Below are positions 63,167-64,000 of a stretch of DNA of 64,000 nucleotides, piece by piece; positions within the stretch are counted from its first letter, which is position 1, and each line of letters begins with the position of its first letter. This stretch comes from Streptomyces sp. CB01373 (lineage in GTDB: Bacteria > Actinomycetota > Actinomycetes > Streptomycetales > Streptomycetaceae), in the NCBI RefSeq assembly GCF_002803075.1, contig NZ_NNBK01000016.1, positions 5,271-69,270 of the forward strand, in the 5' to 3' direction. The notes beneath the pieces were generated by a model, which was given only the letters and a program-made list of their open reading frames with translations, had not been told where the DNA came from and did no database searches. Made by a program: the position numbers and the translations under genes.

Positions 63167-64000
63167 ATGACGAACATGTCGAGGGCGAGAGTGGCCCGGC
63201 GGATCGCGGCCGGCGCCGCGTACGGCGGCGGCGGACTCGGCCTGGTCGGTGCCGCGGCCGTCGGCCTGCTGCTGGCCGAGGTGCAGATGGCCAAGCGTCA
63301 CGTGGGCAACGGCACGGACAACCACGTGCCGGTCGCGGACGGCCTGTACGGCCGCGCCTACGACACTCCCGGCGAGCCGCCGCTGAGCCTGGTCATGCTC
63401 GGCGACTCCACGGCCGCGGGGCAGGGGGTGCACCGGGCCGGGCAGACGCCGGGCGCGCTGCTGGCGTCCGGTCTGGCGGCGGTGGCGGAACACCCGGTGC
63501 GGATGCGCAACGTGGCGCTGCCCGGTGCCCGGTCGGACGACCTGGACCGCCAGGTGGCGCTGGTGCTCGGCGATCCGGAGCGGATGCCGGACATCTGCGT
63601 GATCATGGTCGGCGCGAACGACGTGACCCACCGGATGCCGCCGACGCGCTCGGTGCGCCATCTGTCGGCGGCGGTGCGGCGGCTGCGCACGGCGGGCGCG
63701 GAGGTCGTCGTGGGCACCTGCCCGGACTTCGGCACGATCGAGCCGGTGCAGCAGCCGCTGCGGTGGCTGGCCCGGCGGGCCTCGCGCCAGTTGGCGGCGG
63801 CGCAGACGATCGGGGCGGTGGAGCAGGGGGGCCGGACCGTGTCGCTGGGCGACCTGCTGGGTCCGGAGTTCGCGGCGAACCCGCGGGAGCTGTTCGGTCC
63901 GGACAACTACCACCCCTCGGCGGAGGGGTACGCGACGGCGGCGATGGCGGTGCTGCCGACGGTGTGCGCGGCGCTGGGCCTGTGGCCGGCCGAGGAGGAG
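63167..64000 (+). CDS. SGNH/GDSL hydrolase, 3' end cut by the window
   Basis: 278 codons present, no stop before the window end. N-terminal hydrophobic segment (about 15-38) suggests a signal or membrane anchor. GDSL blocks: MLGDSTAAGQG (nucleophile Ser81), GANDVTH (Asn151) and DNYHPSAEGY (Asp246, His249). Ester or acyl hydrolase; substrate unknown. Divergent from cystathionine beta-synthase. GAGGAGGT about 10 nt before the ATG. Confidence 0.88.
   Translation, partial: MTNMSRARVARRIAAGAAYGGGGLGLVGAAAVGLLLAEVQMAKRHVGNGTDNHVPVADGLYGRAYDTPGEPPLSLVMLGDSTAAGQGVHRAGQTPGALLASGLAAVAEHPVRMRNVALPGARSDDLDRQVALVLGDPERMPDICVIMVGANDVTHRMPPTRSVRHLSAAVRRLRTAGAEVVVGTCPDFGTIEPVQQPLRWLARRASRQLAAAQTIGAVEQGGRTVSLGDLLGPEFAANPRELFGPDNYHPSAEGYATAAMAVLPTVCAALGLWPAEEE

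Overview
The window is very GC-rich DNA from a Streptomyces chromosome. The evidence is the Streptomyces-type 16S rRNA 5' end and leader, a WhiB sporulation regulator, frequent GTG starts and four-base start/stop overlaps. Gene order also matches two places I know from memory: the S. coelicolor region running from the adenosylhomocysteinase gene through whiB, sigI and the hut genes to a cystathionine beta-synthase gene, and in part the mycobacterial manA-manB-whiB2-fbiAB region. I see no tRNA, CRISPR array, insertion sequence or prophage. It reads as core chromosome, with about fifty protein genes.

Layout. 1-620: start of an rRNA operon reading leftward, with its leader and promoters. 621-3453: a SpoIIM-like and an RDD membrane protein (divergent), then an unknown protein. 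3636-6359: adenosylhomocysteinase and a cation efflux protein. 6490-11139: a leftward block for mannose activation (manA, a SIS protein, a Trm112-like zinc ribbon, manB, DUF3499). 11452-17736: a zincin-like protein with a degenerate active site, a secreted DUF5719 protein coupled to a 1264-residue membrane glycosyltransferase with a Tyr/Gln-rich tail, and whiB. 18203-22472: a tiny Cys-rich leader peptide before a cysteine dioxygenase, then fbiA-fbiB (coenzyme F420) and a DNA glycosylase. 22562-34463: sugar-nucleotide pyrophosphorylase, secreted amidase, TIGR03089 protein, a second glycosyltransferase, a thioesterase and four LCP (LytR-CpsA-Psr) proteins. Mannose activation, glycosyltransfer and LCP ligation together suggest cell-envelope glycan assembly.

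34539-46760: Cys/Met-rich copper-storage-like protein, acyl-CoA dehydrogenase, UDP-glucose-type dehydrogenase, CGNR regulator with a VOC protein, dipeptidase, purE-purK, GtrA, a two-component system and a POT peptide transporter. 46827-49173: a partner-switching module (ATP-binding anti-sigma-like protein, antagonist, SigB/SigF-family sigma factor). 49268-54802: histidine utilisation operon (hutU, an M20 amidohydrolase, formimidoylglutamate deiminase, hutI). 54984-64000: a type III PLP decarboxylase, a roadblock/LC7 operon without a GTPase, an RpiR regulator, two small membrane proteins, cystathionine beta-synthase and a GDSL hydrolase cut by the window end.

Most interesting signals: (1) a probably leaderless 30-codon ORF ending in four Cys codons within six, before cysteine dioxygenase; (2) two copies of a GGGGG/CCCCC palindromic repeat read in frame inside coding genes; (3) a shared TGAATAGA box at the hutU promoter and the RpiR gene; (4) a roadblock operon lacking the GTPase and kinase of conservons; (5) a divergent GTTACC/GGTAAC array between the CGNR and VOC genes; (6) a hairpin with T-run in the long leader of the peptide transporter.
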